44,594 nucleotides of DNA, from contig JANQQS010000203.1 of NCBI GenBank assembly GCA_028284955.1, positions 1 through 44,594 on the forward strand, read 5' to 3'. Shown in pieces: positions 8,553 through 16,850 of the stretch (position 1 is the first letter of the stretch; each line of letters begins with the position of its first letter). A program made the translations under genes and the position numbers. Under the pieces are notes generated by a model. It worked only from the letters and a program-made list of their open reading frames with translations, was not told where the DNA came from and made no database searches. The stretch is from Myxococcota bacterium (lineage in GTDB: Bacteria > Myxococcota_A > Polyangia > Polyangiales > Houyiibacteriaceae).

Positions 8553-8719
8553 TTCACCCCTACCGTACGAATCGCTCCGCTCAAGCGGATCGAGCTGCCG
8601 CTACTTTGCACAAAACCGTTCCTAGTGAGGCTCCAGAGGGGTGGGTGAACAGATACGTTCATCTTCGCCTCCGCAGCGGATCGGCGTCCGGCTCGAACGT
8701 TCGAGGCGGGCCCAAGAAG

Positions 8720-9187
8720 TTAGTTCGAAGTCCCGTAGTTCATTGCGTCGGGATTGGTGTAGGAGCTTAGGGCAATGCGGAGAATCGTTCCGGCGTAGTC
8801 TCGACGCAGTGGACGCGCGGGGACGGGGGGCGGCAAGCCACGCAAGCTGCCAGACAAGATCGCCTGAGATACTGCGTCCAGGTGCCGAAACTTTAGTCCC
8901 AGCGCGGGCACGTCACACACCGAGCGGCGACCGCGCACAAGCCGCACCACCGTCGCTTCACCATCGAGCCAGCTTCGGCTCCCCGGCGCGCGCAGCGAAA
9001 CCAAGACGGACTCCCCGAGACGCGCCACCTGGTCGCTCTGCACCAAGAGCCCCTCCGCCGATACGTTGAGACCGCGGCGAGAGAGCAAACGAAAGCCCTC
9101 CTCGGCGACCACTTCACAATCGATCTCCGCGACCCGGCGCACGCTTCGACGCTCGGCAGCATCTTGAACCCATCTATGTTGTGGCAT
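8720..9187 (-). CDS. PilZ-domain protein (probable c-di-GMP receptor)
   Basis: Single-domain protein of 155 aa. The c-di-GMP-binding signature is present: an Arg-rich RRSVRR segment at residues 13-18 satisfying RxxxR, and NVSAEG at 41-46 satisfying (D/N)xSxxG, followed by the beta-barrel ending in LGLKFRHLD. PilZ proteins change conformation on binding cyclic di-GMP and often control motility or polysaccharide export. The start at 9187 is chosen for a good ribosome-binding site (GGGAG, 7 nt upstream). The 203-bp upstream region contains an AT-rich segment and a 12-bp palindrome. Output is unknown. Confidence 0.88.
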   Translation of the reverse strand: MPQHRWVQDAAERRSVRRVAEIDCEVVAEEGFRLLSRRGLNVSAEGLLVQSDQVARLGESVLVSLRAPGSRSWLDGEATVVRLVRGRRSVCDVPALGLKFRHLDAVSQAILSGSLRGLPPPVPARPLRRDYAGTILRIALSSYTNPDAMNYGTSN

Positions 9188-9255
9188 CGAAGGTCTCCCT
9201 GTGTATGGCGGCTCGGATAGAGGCTCGATTGTTATCCGACTATTTCCCACCTTAT

Positions 9256-9267
9256 CCTACATGTAGG
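9256..9267. promoter_or_regulatory. 12-bp perfect palindrome upstream of the PilZ gene
   Basis: CCTACATGTAGG lies about 70 bp upstream of the PilZ start codon in an AT-richer part of the intergenic region. It could be an operator. A direct repeat TGGTCGCTAG also occurs twice further upstream (about 9368-9395). Chance occurrence cannot be excluded. Confidence 0.3.
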
Positions 9268-9390
9268 TGTCGAGGAAATATTTCGCGCAGAACCCACAGA
9301 TCGGCGCCATGCCAGAGAAATATGCATGCCGACCGCCGCAGCGTTCCTGTAGTCGCTCGCGCCGTTTGGTCGCTAGAGGGAAATTGGTCG

Positions 9391-10668
9391 CTAGCGAGAA
9401 AAGGGCATTTCCATGGCGAGCGCGCCGCCAGGGGGCGGCGGCACTTTCCAGGTGCGAACTTGACCCGTGAGGCATTGGCCCAGGGTTTTGTCGCCGGTGC
9501 TATTGCGAACCACCGAGGCGGTGCCTACTTGGCCATCTTTTTTGATGTTCATGCGCACCACCACCACGCCATGCAGCGTGGGTTTGTTGCGGGTGGCGCG
9601 GTCGAAGCAGGTTTGGGCCCGCGCCGCGTAGTATCGGCGCACGACCGAGCGAACGCGCGACCCGTAGAGGTCCATCGCGATATCCCGTTCTTGGAACGCT
9701 TCAGAAGGGATAGTCCCGCTCTGCTGGCTGGAATCGGCTTTTTTTGAATCGGGCGTTGTTGAACCGGAGACTTTCGAACCCGATGTTGTCGAACCCGATG
9801 TTGTCGACGGAGCTTCGGGATTCGACGACGAGGCATTCTCCGCGGACGATTTTTTGGCACCGGTCTGAGCTCGAGGCGACGAGCCCGTCTTGCGGTCTGC
9901 GGCCCGCGCGCCGCCTTTCTTGTCTGCGGAAGTGGAACTCTTGGGCGACTTTTTCTTTCTGCCCGATCGACTCGAGCCTGTTCGCGCAGACTCACCAGAC
10001 GATGTGCGTCCGTTGTACCGCTCCGACGCTTGCGACGCCGGCCCGCCGCCCGGTCGACCGGCCACAAAATCGACTGCATCTTCGGATTCGTTAGCTGGCG
10101 AGGGCGCACCAATGACAAACGGGTCGTCTGGTTCGGCCTCGCCAACCTCTTCCGGCGCGCTGCTTTGCATGCCGAACCATGCACCCGCGGCGCCGAGGGC
10201 AACCAGCAGCACCGCCGAAAAAGCAATCACGGCCCACACGCGACCCGATGAGCGCACGCCGATCGCTTGCAGCGACATACTGGCAGATGACGCTCCAGCC
10301 GAAAATCCGCCGGTCGATGGGCCTTGTGACGGGCCCCGCGCCGAAATGCCCGGCGCCGAAATACCCGGCGCCGCGCTGGTCGCGCTGGACACAAACCCCG
10401 GGTAGAGATCGGACGGTCCCGACTCGTCCATCGGCTGTTGGGTCAGTGGAGTATCCGGAATCGCCGATGCCGGAGCCCCGCCGGGGGCGCCAGGAGAACC
10501 GTCGCGACCCGCTTCCGACGCCTTCACCGCCGTGGCGGCCTGTTCCTCAAGACCCAAGCCAAACTGAGTGGCCCCCGCATCGCCGCTGTTCGGGTCGATC
10601 TTCGCGCCGCACATGTTGCAGAAGCGAGCCGTGTCAATGTTTTCCGCGCCGCACGATGGGCAATACAT
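9391..10668 (-). CDS. Zinc-ribbon, transmembrane, TonB-C (AgmX/PglI-type) protein, GltJ-like
   Basis: Protein of 425 aa. A zinc ribbon with four cysteines (Cys3, Cys6, Cys17, Cys20) opens the protein. A Pro/Ser/Ala-rich cytoplasmic linker, one transmembrane helix at about 144-167 and a long Ser/Lys/Thr-rich periplasmic linker follow. The last 95 residues form a TonB C-terminal-like domain (VVVRMNIKKDGQVGTASVV, then VRTWKVPPPPGG) as in AgmX/PglI proteins. The same order, with an additional GYF domain, is known for GltJ (AgmX) of the Myxococcus gliding machinery; a gliding role here is inference. The start at 10668 places the zinc ribbon at the N terminus and lies 30 bp after the leucine dehydrogenase stop, suggesting an operon. 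Both linkers contain 15-bp tandem repeats. Confidence 0.85.
   Translation of the reverse strand: MYCPSCGAENIDTARFCNMCGAKIDPNSGDAGATQFGLGLEEQAATAVKASEAGRDGSPGAPGGAPASAIPDTPLTQQPMDESGPSDLYPGFVSSATSAAPGISAPGISARGPSQGPSTGGFSAGASSASMSLQAIGVRSSGRVWAVIAFSAVLLVALGAAGAWFGMQSSAPEEVGEAEPDDPFVIGAPSPANESEDAVDFVAGRPGGGPASQASERYNGRTSSGESARTGSSRSGRKKKSPKSSTSADKKGGARAADRKTGSSPRAQTGAKKSSAENASSSNPEAPSTTSGSTTSGSKVSGSTTPDSKKADSSQQSGTIPSEAFQERDIAMDLYGSRVRSVVRRYYAARAQTCFDRATRNKPTLHGVVVVRMNIKKDGQVGTASVVRNSTGDKTLGQCLTGQVRTWKVPPPPGGALAMEMPFSR
9774..9803. repeat. 15-bp tandem repeat in the periplasmic linker of the GltJ-like gene
   Basis: Two identical 15-bp units (9774-9788, 9789-9803) with diverged units alongside give the pentapeptide pattern GSTTS/GSKVS/GSTTP. 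The repeat extends a flexible linker. Confidence 0.75.
10338..10367. repeat. 15-bp tandem repeat in the cytoplasmic linker of the GltJ-like gene
   Basis: Units at 10338-10352 and 10353-10367 differ at one base and encode the pentapeptide APGIS twice, between the zinc ribbon and the transmembrane helix. Confidence 0.75.
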
Positions 10669-10697
10669 GGGACGGCAGCATAGCCGAGGGTTCGTGC

Positions 10698-11741
10698 TCA
10701 GACAGCCGCGGCAAGCTTTTCTTGCGCCATCATGTGTGCCACCCGGTGGGTAGGTGACATCGCGCGCGACGCGCGGTCGACAATCTCGTAGATGCGGTCG
10801 TGGATTCGGTCCACCCTCGCGCGCACGTCGGCCTCGTCGTAGCCGCTCACCTCCGAGGCCACGTTGATAAGCCCGCCCGCATTTAGTGCAAAGTCCGGCG
10901 CATAGACGATGCCCCGGTGAAAAAGCGCGTTTCCGTGTTTTGGCTCGGCGAGTTGGTTGTTCGCGGCGCCCGCTACGATTTTGCACCGCAATCGGGGAAT
11001 TGTTTCGTCGTTCAGCGCGCTGCCGAGCGCGCAGGGGGAAAAAACGTCGCAGGCGACTTCGTAGATCTGCTCGAGGGGAACCACCCGAGCTCCAAAATCG
11101 CGCTCGGCGCGTTCGGCTTTGAGGGGATCGATATCCGCCACCGTGAGCTCGGCGCCGCGGGCGTGAAGCTCCCCGCAAAGATGATACCCCACGTGCCCCA
11201 CCCCTTGAACGGCCACGTGCAGACCCTCAAGGTCACTACGACCAAGCGCAAACCGCGCGAGCGCTTGAATGCCGCGACGCACGCCGAGCGCGGTGAATGG
11301 ACTCGGGTCCCCCGATCCGCCGTGTTCCGGCCGTACGCCGGTGACGTGGGTGGTCACTGAACGAATGGCCTCCATATCCTCGACGCTGGTGCCGCTATCT
11401 TCGGCGGTGATGTAGTGACCGCCCAGGTGGTGCACGAACCGGCCAAACGCCCGAAATAAGGCTGCGCGATCGAACCGTCCTGGCGGCCGCATGATCACTG
11501 CCTTGCCGCCTCCGTGGGGAATATCGCTGATCGCCGCTTTGTAGGTCATGCCCCGGGCCAGGCGCAGCGCGTCGACGATCGCCGCCGATTCGTTTTGGTA
11601 GGGAATAAATCGGCAGCCGCCGAGCGCAGGCCCGAGCCGACTATCGTGCACCGCCACAATGGCCTGCAGGCTCGTGGCCGCATCGCGATGCATGTGAAGT
11701 TCGCCGTAGTCATAGTGCTCCATGGTATCGAACACGGTCAT
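10698..11741 (-). CDS. Leucine dehydrogenase (Glu/Leu/Phe/Val dehydrogenase family)
   Basis: NAD-dependent amino-acid dehydrogenase of 347 aa that interconverts branched-chain amino acids and 2-oxo acids with ammonia. The leucine dehydrogenase residues fall at the positions known from the Bacillus enzyme: Lys68 (GMTYKAA), catalytic Lys80 (HGGGKAV) and Asp115 (TAEDSGT). The Rossmann loop GVGHVG is at 180-185. Length is typical. The start at 11741 is chosen for GGGAG 8 nt upstream; the longer in-frame N terminus is repeat-derived. It is followed at 30 bp by the GltJ-like gene and is divergent from an exported-protein gene. Substrate preference among leucine, valine and phenylalanine is not certain. 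Confidence 0.92.
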   Translation of the reverse strand: MTVFDTMEHYDYGELHMHRDAATSLQAIVAVHDSRLGPALGGCRFIPYQNESAAIVDALRLARGMTYKAAISDIPHGGGKAVIMRPPGRFDRAALFRAFGRFVHHLGGHYITAEDSGTSVEDMEAIRSVTTHVTGVRPEHGGSGDPSPFTALGVRRGIQALARFALGRSDLEGLHVAVQGVGHVGYHLCGELHARGAELTVADIDPLKAERAERDFGARVVPLEQIYEVACDVFSPCALGSALNDETIPRLRCKIVAGAANNQLAEPKHGNALFHRGIVYAPDFALNAGGLINVASEVSGYDEADVRARVDRIHDRIYEIVDRASRAMSPTHRVAHMMAQEKLAAAV

Positions 11742-11768
11742 GTCGATTGCTCCCTCGCGACGCGCCTG

Positions 11769-11813
11769 AGTCTTCGGAACCTGGGCCCGCAGAACTGGGG
11801 CCCACAGAACTGG
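11769..11813. repeat. 15-bp tandem repeat between leucine dehydrogenase and exported-protein genes
   Basis: Two near-identical units (11784-11798, 11799-11813) and a diverged unit before them (11769-11783). The core AACTGGG on the plus strand also appears in the array at 2004-2048. It occupies the divergent promoter region 11742-11879; no other signal was seen there. Confidence 0.65.
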
Positions 11814-11879
11814 GGTCTCCAAACCTGCATCTTTAATGGTTCCTTGCGTTGCATGGTTGGCGCAAACTTGAGGCGGCCC

Positions 11880-12584
11880 ATGTGGCGTGCGACCACCGGG
11901 CTTCTGGAATCCATGCGCGCCGGCACTTACCACCGTCTCTTCATCGCAACCATGGCCGCGACGGCGCTGCTCGCTCCGTCTCTTGCCGCAGCAAGCGAGG
12001 GCGACGGTTTCTACGGTCGATGGGATCACGACTTTACCTTGTCGGCAGGGCTCGGCGGAGGCGTGGCGTTTCTGGGAAACGACGAAACGGCCGCGGTGAC
12101 CGGCGACCTACGATTGCGCATCGCAGACGCAGCCGGCCCCGTGATCGCCGGGCGATGGGCCCCTAACGCGCGCGACTATCTGTTTTTCGGGGTAGAAATC
12201 CGTCCTCTATTTCCGATGCTGCCGCTCATTGGCTTAGCTACTGGCGACGAGTTTTGGGACCTCACCCTTCAGTCGCTCAGCGTGGACATCGGCGCCGCGG
12301 TACTGCCCTTAGCCGGCGATACGGGGGTGGGTCTGGGGGTTGGCATTGCGCTCTCCGTCCCCGTGGTGCTGCCGGCATGGGCAGGGCGAACGCGAGGGCT
12401 CCGATGGGGCCAAGGGATTTGGATTCGCTGGGCGGCGCGTTTTGTAGATGCTTCCTCAAGTTACCAGGCGGCGCCTTCCGGAGGCGACGGCGACGAGTGG
12501 ATGATTTCCGCATCGCTCATCCTCAAAATGGGTCTTGGGTCGGGGACGAGCAGCTGGGAGCCCGCTCGGTATCGATTGCGCTAG
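11880..12584 (+). CDS. Exported protein, possibly outer-membrane barrel-like
   Basis: Protein of 234 aa with a signal peptide (hydrophobic IATMAATALLAPSLAAAS) followed by alternating polar and aromatic/glycine-rich segments such as FTLSAGLGGGVAFLG and YLFFGVEIRPLF, suggesting a small beta-barrel. The ATG at 11880 is preferred because GAGG lies 6 nt upstream; ATG 11913 would give a more compact signal peptide. No family is recognised. It ends 68 bp before the pyruvate kinase start. Confidence 0.6.
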   Translation: MWRATTGLLESMRAGTYHRLFIATMAATALLAPSLAAASEGDGFYGRWDHDFTLSAGLGGGVAFLGNDETAAVTGDLRLRIADAAGPVIAGRWAPNARDYLFFGVEIRPLFPMLPLIGLATGDEFWDLTLQSLSVDIGAAVLPLAGDTGVGLGVGIALSVPVVLPAWAGRTRGLRWGQGIWIRWAARFVDASSSYQAAPSGGDGDEWMISASLILKMGLGSGTSSWEPARYRLR

Positions 12585-12652
12585 CGAAAGCGCCGAATAG
12601 ATGCCCAAGTTTACCGATCGACGGGGGGGACATCGCCGGCTACAACGGGCGC

Positions 12653-14062
12653 GTGAGACGGACAAAAATCGTATGCACGCTCGGCCCAGCGAGCGATTCT
12701 CCCGAAATGGTGGCCAAGCTGGTCGCGGCCGGCATGGACTGCGCGCGGCTTAATTTTTCGCACGGCACGCACGATTCCCACGCACAAACCGCAAAACGGG
12801 TGCGGGAGGCGTCACAGGCAGCGGGACGCCCGCTCGCCATTCTGGCGGATTTGTGTGGCCCGAAAATGCGCATCGGGAAGTTTGCAGACGGCAAGGTCGA
12901 ACTGCCGGTCGGCGCGAAGTTCACCTTCACGACGCGGGACATCGTCGGTTCGGTGGCTGAAGTCTCGGTCACGTACAAGCCGCTACCTCAAGACGTCAAG
13001 GTCGGCGACGCGATCTTGCTCGACGACGGTCTCTTCCGCATGCGGGTCGTCGACATGACCGACACCGACGTGCACACCGAGGTCGAAGTGGGCGGGGAGC
13101 TTTCCAACAACAAAGGCCTCAACCTTCCGGGCGCGAACCTGAGCACTCCGGCGCTCACCGAAAAAGACAAAGTCGATCTCGCGTTCGCGGTGGGCGTTCT
13201 CAAAGTCGATTATCTCGCACTATCTTTCGTGCGAAGCCCGGAGGACGTCCTCGAAGCGCAGGCGCTATCCAAAGGCACGCCCGTGGTCGCCAAGATCGAA
13301 AAGCCTGAGGCGGTCGAACGATTGGAAGAAATCGCCAACGTCGCCGACGGGCTGATGGTGGCGCGAGGAGACTTGGGCGTCGAAATCGGATCAGAAAAGG
13401 TCCCCGTGATTCAGAAACGGATCATTCGAGAAACCAATGCGCGGGGTAAAATCGTGATCACCGCGACGCAAATGCTCGACTCGATGATTCGCAACCCGCG
13501 GCCCACGCGCGCTGAAGCGGCCGATGTCGCCAACGCGGTGATGGACGGCACCGATGCGGTTATGCTCAGCGGGGAGACGGCCTCCGGCCGCTATCCGATC
13601 GAAGCGGTCGAGATGATGTCGGCGATCGTGCAAGAAGTCGAAAACGAGTGGCTTGAAGAGCTTTCGCGGGAAACCCGCGACCGAAAGATCATCGCCCACG
13701 AAGACTGGGATTTCCCCTCCGCAGCAGCCCGCGCCGCGGCCGCGCTCACCACGCATTTGCCGCTCAAAGCCGTGGTTTCCTTCACCGGCGATGGCCAGTC
13801 GGCGCATCTCATGGCCGAACATCGGCCCCGTTCGCCCATCCTCGCCATCACCAGCGATGCCCGCGCGGCGACTCGTTTGGCGCTCTCCTGGGGGGTGATT
13901 CCCCGCCTTGAGATTCCGCCTGAAACGCTCGAGGAAACCACCCGCATCGCCACGTCTTTGTTGGTGCGCGAGGGCCTCGCCAAGAAAGGCGATTCGTTTG
14001 CCATGGTGCTCGGTTGGCCGATTTCCGAGCGCAGCAACACCGTGAAGCTATCGCGACTGTAG
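12653..14062 (+). CDS. pyk: Pyruvate kinase
   Basis: Glycolytic enzyme of 469 aa converting phosphoenolpyruvate and ADP to pyruvate and ATP. It starts with the family-typical RRTKIVCTLGPAS. It contains the nucleotide-loop Asn-Phe-Ser-His (LNFSHGTHD), the substrate/metal motif DLCGPKMRIG, the active-site Lys segment VVAKIEKPEA and the MVARGDLGVEI signature, then the C-terminal allosteric domain. The GTG start at 12653 gives the usual length; no good ATG exists in frame. A Ser/Thr kinase gene begins six bases after the stop codon, implying co-translation. Identity is firm. Confidence 0.97.
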   Translation: MRRTKIVCTLGPASDSPEMVAKLVAAGMDCARLNFSHGTHDSHAQTAKRVREASQAAGRPLAILADLCGPKMRIGKFADGKVELPVGAKFTFTTRDIVGSVAEVSVTYKPLPQDVKVGDAILLDDGLFRMRVVDMTDTDVHTEVEVGGELSNNKGLNLPGANLSTPALTEKDKVDLAFAVGVLKVDYLALSFVRSPEDVLEAQALSKGTPVVAKIEKPEAVERLEEIANVADGLMVARGDLGVEIGSEKVPVIQKRIIRETNARGKIVITATQMLDSMIRNPRPTRAEAADVANAVMDGTDAVMLSGETASGRYPIEAVEMMSAIVQEVENEWLEELSRETRDRKIIAHEDWDFPSAAARAAAALTTHLPLKAVVSFTGDGQSAHLMAEHRPRSPILAITSDARAATRLALSWGVIPRLEIPPETLEETTRIATSLLVREGLAKKGDSFAMVLGWPISERSNTVKLSRL

Positions 14063-14068
14063 AGCCCC

Positions 14069-15499
14069 TTGCCCCCTGACGCTGACATCCCGCGACAGAT
14101 CGGTCGCTACAACGTGGAGCGCCTTCTCGGGTCGGGGGCGATGGGGTTTGTATTCTTGGGCGCCGATCCTGAGCTGGATCGACCGGTGGCCATCAAAACG
14201 GTGCGTGACCTGGGGATGGACTCCGCCAGCATGCAAACGTTTCTCGAACGCTTTCGCAACGAAGCCCGAGCCGCTGCACGACTGGCTCATCCGCATATCG
14301 TACAGGTCTACGATGTCGGCGAAGACCCCGAATGGGGGCCGTATCTTGTTTTCGAATACATCGCCGGCTCGACGCTGAAACAGATCTTGCGCGCGCAGGG
14401 TCCCCTATCACCCGAAAAAGTCGTGCAGCTCGCGGAGGAAATCGGAGACGCGCTTAGTCTCGCGCATACCCACGACATCATTCATCGTGATCTCAAACCG
14501 GAAAACCTACTCGTTCAACCCAATGGCCGAGCCAAACTCGCGGACTTTGGAATCGCTCGGGTGCCCGACGCACTGCTGACGCGCGAGGGACAGTTTTTGG
14601 GAACTCCGTGCTACGCCGCTCCTGAGACCATCTCGGGGGCCGCGTACAGCCCCCAAAGCGACCTATTTTCGTTCGCCGCGGTGATGTACGAAGCCATCTC
14701 CGGGCAGCGCGCGTTTCCCGGAGACGACGCGCTCTCGGTCGCCCAAAAAGTCCTTCACGACGTTCCTCCGCCTCCGAGCGCGATGACGTCCGAACTTAGC
14801 GCCGTGCCGCCGGAAGTCGACGACGTGATCATGGAGGGATTGTCCAAAAACCCCGGCGATCGATTGGAATCGGCCGCCGATTTCGCCGCCGCACTTCGCG
14901 CCGCCTACGAAGACGCGGGATACGTGGTGACGGAAGAGTCGTCGCGGCCTGGCAGCCGTCGATTTCCTCTCGAAGCGAAGCGGCCCAAGAAACAAAGCAG
15001 CAATATCGGTTTCGTATTCGTGCTGATATCGATGTTGGGGCTTGGGGTAGGCCTCATCTACGCGCTCGACCGCGCTATTTCGCCGGACGTCGGACCAGAG
15101 GACAGTGCCGAAGAGGACGACACGGTCGATGACACCGAATCCTCTGACGACCCATCCACAACAAGGCGCCCACGCGCCATTGCGACAACGGACGATCGTG
15201 ACGCAACCCCGAAAGACGCGGGCTCCGGCGACTCGGGTAAAGCAGACGCCGCATCCGACGCGGCCACTCCGCTTCAGGCGCTTACCTCGAGGCACGATCG
15301 CGAAGAGGCGGCCAAAGACGCCCTCGCCGAGGCGCGACGGCATCTCGCCGCCGGCAAGCACGAACAAGCACAGCGCGCCCTCGACAAGGCACGCGCGCAC
15401 GACCCCGAAAACCCCGACATCGACGCTCTCGCCCAAAAACTCCGCGAAGCGGTTTCGAAATCGGCTGACCCCGCCAAACCCACCTCAAAGGGTCCGTAG
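14069..15499 (+). CDS. Transmembrane eukaryote-like Ser/Thr protein kinase
   Basis: Protein of 476 aa read from a TTG six bases after the pyruvate kinase stop; no ATG precedes the kinase domain. The glycine loop GSGAMG (21-26), Lys43, HRD (139-141), DFG (159-161) and the APE region are all present, so the kinase should be active. A single transmembrane helix (about residues 311-335) follows a basic juxtamembrane stretch. The outside part is Asp/Ser/Thr-rich and ends in a helical, TPR-like segment (ARRHLAAGKHEQAQRALDK). No PASTA domains are seen. Coupling to pyruvate kinase suggests a link with central carbon flux, which is inference. Confidence 0.92.
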   Translation: MPPDADIPRQIGRYNVERLLGSGAMGFVFLGADPELDRPVAIKTVRDLGMDSASMQTFLERFRNEARAAARLAHPHIVQVYDVGEDPEWGPYLVFEYIAGSTLKQILRAQGPLSPEKVVQLAEEIGDALSLAHTHDIIHRDLKPENLLVQPNGRAKLADFGIARVPDALLTREGQFLGTPCYAAPETISGAAYSPQSDLFSFAAVMYEAISGQRAFPGDDALSVAQKVLHDVPPPPSAMTSELSAVPPEVDDVIMEGLSKNPGDRLESAADFAAALRAAYEDAGYVVTEESSRPGSRRFPLEAKRPKKQSSNIGFVFVLISMLGLGVGLIYALDRAISPDVGPEDSAEEDDTVDDTESSDDPSTTRRPRAIATTDDRDATPKDAGSGDSGKADAASDAATPLQALTSRHDREEAAKDALAEARRHLAAGKHEQAQRALDKARAHDPENPDIDALAQKLREAVSKSADPAKPTSKGP

Positions 15500-15509
15500 G
15501 TTAGTCAGG

Positions 15510-15992
15510 CTACGCGTCGTTCACGTAGCGGCGGTAGCGTCCATCGCGAAAAGCACTGAGGATTTTTCGTAGTTGATCGCCATCGCCTTCTTCGACATGG
15601 AGCACTCCGCTACGCAGAAAGCGGCTAAACCCGGGAATCTCGTGCAGTCTTGATTTGTCGAGGCTCACGCAACCCATTTTCCATTCGCCGAAGGTGCGGG
15701 TTTCAATGCTCGATTTCTTGAGCACGAGCACGTTGTTGTGCCGCTTGTCCAACGCGATTTTGTCGTAGAGCGCGTGCACGGCTTCTTCGGGCCCTTCGAG
15801 CACCTGCAGAAACGACCCATCTAGATAGAGCAAGATGCCGCTTACCCCGAGTGCATGATTGTTGGCGCGAGCCTTTTCAAGCAGTTCAGCGAGCTCCTCG
15901 TCATCGAACGGGCGGGTCGCGCCGCTCGCGTATACCACTTCAATTAGCGACTCGGCCTGAGCCGGCGGCTCGGTCGAAGACTTGGTGCTCAT
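15510..15992 (-). CDS. Short BLUF-domain blue-light photoreceptor
   Basis: Protein of 160 aa consisting of one BLUF domain with a C-terminal helical cap. BLUF domains bind FAD and sense blue light through a Tyr-Gln hydrogen-bond switch. Key residues are present and fall at the AppA numbers: Tyr21, Asn45, Gln63, Trp104 and Met106 (FGEWKMG). There is no attached enzyme domain, so it belongs to the short BLUF type that acts through a partner. The start at 15992 has a canonical GGAGG 7 nt upstream. It is convergent with the kinase gene (10-bp gap). The partner is unknown. Confidence 0.93.
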   Translation of the reverse strand: MSTKSSTEPPAQAESLIEVVYASGATRPFDDEELAELLEKARANNHALGVSGILLYLDGSFLQVLEGPEEAVHALYDKIALDKRHNNVLVLKKSSIETRTFGEWKMGCVSLDKSRLHEIPGFSRFLRSGVLHVEEGDGDQLRKILSAFRDGRYRRYVNDA

Positions 15993-16061
15993 GGATAGGC
16001 CTCCAATCTCTTTAACCGACCGGCTCGAGAAATAGTTTAGCGTCTCACGACAAATCGAGAG

Positions 16062-16778
16062 CTAGAACACGTAGCGTAGATACAAGGCGCCGTGCACACC
16101 GATGGCAAGTTCGCCATCCGGACCTTGTAGATTCGGGTGAAGACGACTGCCCCCGAGCACACCGATGCTGTGGTGACGATTGCGCATATGCCAGTCAAAA
16201 CCGAGCTGACCACCGTAGATGAGACCTATGTTGTCGGTTTCGTTGAGACCGTAGGTGCGCAAAACGTCAGTGGTGACAAAGCCAAGGCCAAACTCGCCAC
16301 CCAGCCAAAGCGCCGCGCGGGCGCTGAGGTCCAGCTGAAATCGCACCTCCGCCATCACGTCCAGGAGCTCAAACGCAGCGGGGCTCGGTGGTCTGGGCGC
16401 GTCGGTGCGATGGATCGATCCGTCAACGGAGAGCTTCACCCACAGCCAGCGCCAGATTTCATAGCCGAAGCCGATGTTCAGGTACGGCCCGGCATTCGAA
16501 AACCGGCCGACCCCGCCAATGAAACCGCGCGCTCCAATCATGCTCTCCAGGAAAAACCCGTGCGCATACAGATCCCGGGTGACTTCGATGGCTTCGGGGG
16601 GCAAGCGCTCCACGTCAAGCCGGGTGGGGTCAGGCTCTTCTTCAAAGGGCTCTTGTGCGGTCGCGACAGACGTTATCAACGCGCCATGCGCAATCGCGAC
16701 GCCGCCCGCCAGAATCCAGGCGCCGATCGTCCAGGTCGCCTTCGATCGAGTCAGCCTCCTCCAAGCATCTCGCGTCAC
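16062..16778 (-). CDS. Exported outer-membrane beta-barrel-like protein
   Basis: Protein of about 238 aa. It has a signal peptide (hydrophobic WILAGGVAIAHGALITSVATA) and then a beta-rich chain with Gly/aromatic alternation (SMIGARGFIGGVGRFSN, YLNIGFGYEIWRWLWVKLSVDG) ending in LYLRYVF, the terminal-Phe pattern of outer-membrane barrels. The start is uncertain: GTG 16778 is preferred over TTG 16793, and neither has a ribosome-binding site. The preceding gene on the same strand encodes a lipoprotein, so the two may form an outer-membrane pair. Family not recognised. Confidence 0.7.
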   Translation of the reverse strand: MTRDAWRRLTRSKATWTIGAWILAGGVAIAHGALITSVATAQEPFEEEPDPTRLDVERLPPEAIEVTRDLYAHGFFLESMIGARGFIGGVGRFSNAGPYLNIGFGYEIWRWLWVKLSVDGSIHRTDAPRPPSPAAFELLDVMAEVRFQLDLSARAALWLGGEFGLGFVTTDVLRTYGLNETDNIGLIYGGQLGFDWHMRNRHHSIGVLGGSRLHPNLQGPDGELAIGVHGALYLRYVF

Positions 16779-16784
16779 CTGACT

Positions 16785-16830
16785 AGGGTACAATAAAGAC
16801 CAGGGAACAATAAACCAGGGAACAATAAAC
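16785..16830. repeat. 15-bp tandem repeat in the leader of the barrel-like gene
   Basis: Identical units at 16801-16815 and 16816-16830 (CAGGGAACAATAAAC), preceded by a diverged unit at about 16785-16800. It fills most of the gap between the lipoprotein stop and the barrel gene start and is more AT-rich than its surroundings. Confidence 0.8.
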
Positions 16831-16850
16831 CAGAGAGACTTCGCTCGAGG

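Noticed and set aside
9257-9475. Small minus-strand frame ending in a CxxC peptide between the PilZ and GltJ-like genes
   Set aside because: It overlaps the end of the GltJ-like gene out of frame and has no ribosome-binding site; the CxxC is probably chance.
16753-16765. Strong GGAGGAGG sequence on the minus strand inside the barrel-like gene, as a start signal
   Set aside because: No ATG, GTG or TTG follows at a usable distance in frame, so it does not define the start.
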